DNA from: Mermis nigrescens
Lineage: Eukaryota > Nematoda > Enoplea > Mermithida > Mermithidae
DNA: 64,000 nucleotides
Reading direction: 5' to 3'
Assembly: GCA_036768485.1 (NCBI GenBank)
Contig: JAVLUZ010000145.1
Location: forward strand, 1,932,785-1,996,784
This document shows, one piece after another, positions 63,955-64,000 of this stretch. A program made the position numbers and the translations under genes. Numbering within the stretch: the first letter of the stretch is position 1; the number at the start of each line of letters is the position of its first letter. A model generated the notes under the pieces. The model did not search any database, was not told the origin of the DNA, and saw only the letters and a list, made by a program, of their open reading frames with translations.

Positions 63955-64000
63955 CTATTTATGTACTTTTTTGTTTATTTATTTATTTATTTATCTATTT
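63955..64000. repeat. (TTTA)n stretch at window edge
   Basis: ATTTATGTACTTTTTTG followed by TTTATTTATTTATTTAT to the window end. It continues outside and may be the tail of a further repeat copy. Confidence 0.7.

Overview
This window looks like heterochromatic or gene-poor DNA from an AT-rich animal genome, probably an invertebrate. The evidence is an intron-containing rhodopsin-class GPCR gene at the right end, an RTE-type LINE, Helitron, PIF/Harbinger, hAT-like MITE and Polinton-like remnants, long microsatellites, and a 100-base N run typical of a scaffold gap. I cannot name the species. There is no prokaryotic gene organisation, and almost no intact protein-coding sequence outside the GPCR exons.

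Layout, left to right. 1-9.5 kb: unique AT-rich DNA carrying an hAT-like MITE (31-344), a GC-richer array of ~180-bp repeats that changes orientation near 2600 (2035-3440), a Harbinger transposase fragment (to 3967), a (TA)111 microsatellite (4303-4524), copy 1 of an unrecognised ~1.9-kb dispersed repeat (here called R1, 4640-6510), a GC-rich short repeat (7115-7320) and a 1.8-kb (AAT)n tract (7607-9442). 9.55-45.43 kb: a giant satellite of ~376-bp monomers, about 88 copies, interrupted by a 5'-truncated, decayed LINE (13664-16230) and by the N gap (38410-38509). Monomers read in + orientation left of the gap and in - orientation right of it, and the two sides are different homogenised subfamilies. 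Higher-order periodicities are visible: dimeric at the left edge and trimeric (~1126 bp) at 24.6-29.8 kb. 45.4-54.2 kb: a non-satellite segment with short GC-richer repeats, two paralogous remnants of a Polinton/Maverick-type polymerase-associated protein, R1 copy 2 with a Helitron nested in it, and uncharacterised ORF fragments. 54.2-55.3 kb: a last block of about 2.8 satellite monomers, followed by a degenerate ~110-130-bp tandem repeat.

55.9-64 kb: mostly unique AT-rich DNA, a second copy of the hAT-like MITE (59285-59527), three copies of a repeat ending in (TTTA)n, and two exons of a divergent class A GPCR on the + strand (60992-61488 and 62498-about 62806). The GPCR splice junction restores the reading frame exactly. 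The rest of the receptor (TM6-TM7) lies beyond the window or was not found.

No gene pathway or operon is encoded here. The most notable material is structural: a satellite with higher-order repeats, opposite-orientation arms, a 13-bp dyad in the monomers, and nested mobile elements that record its history.
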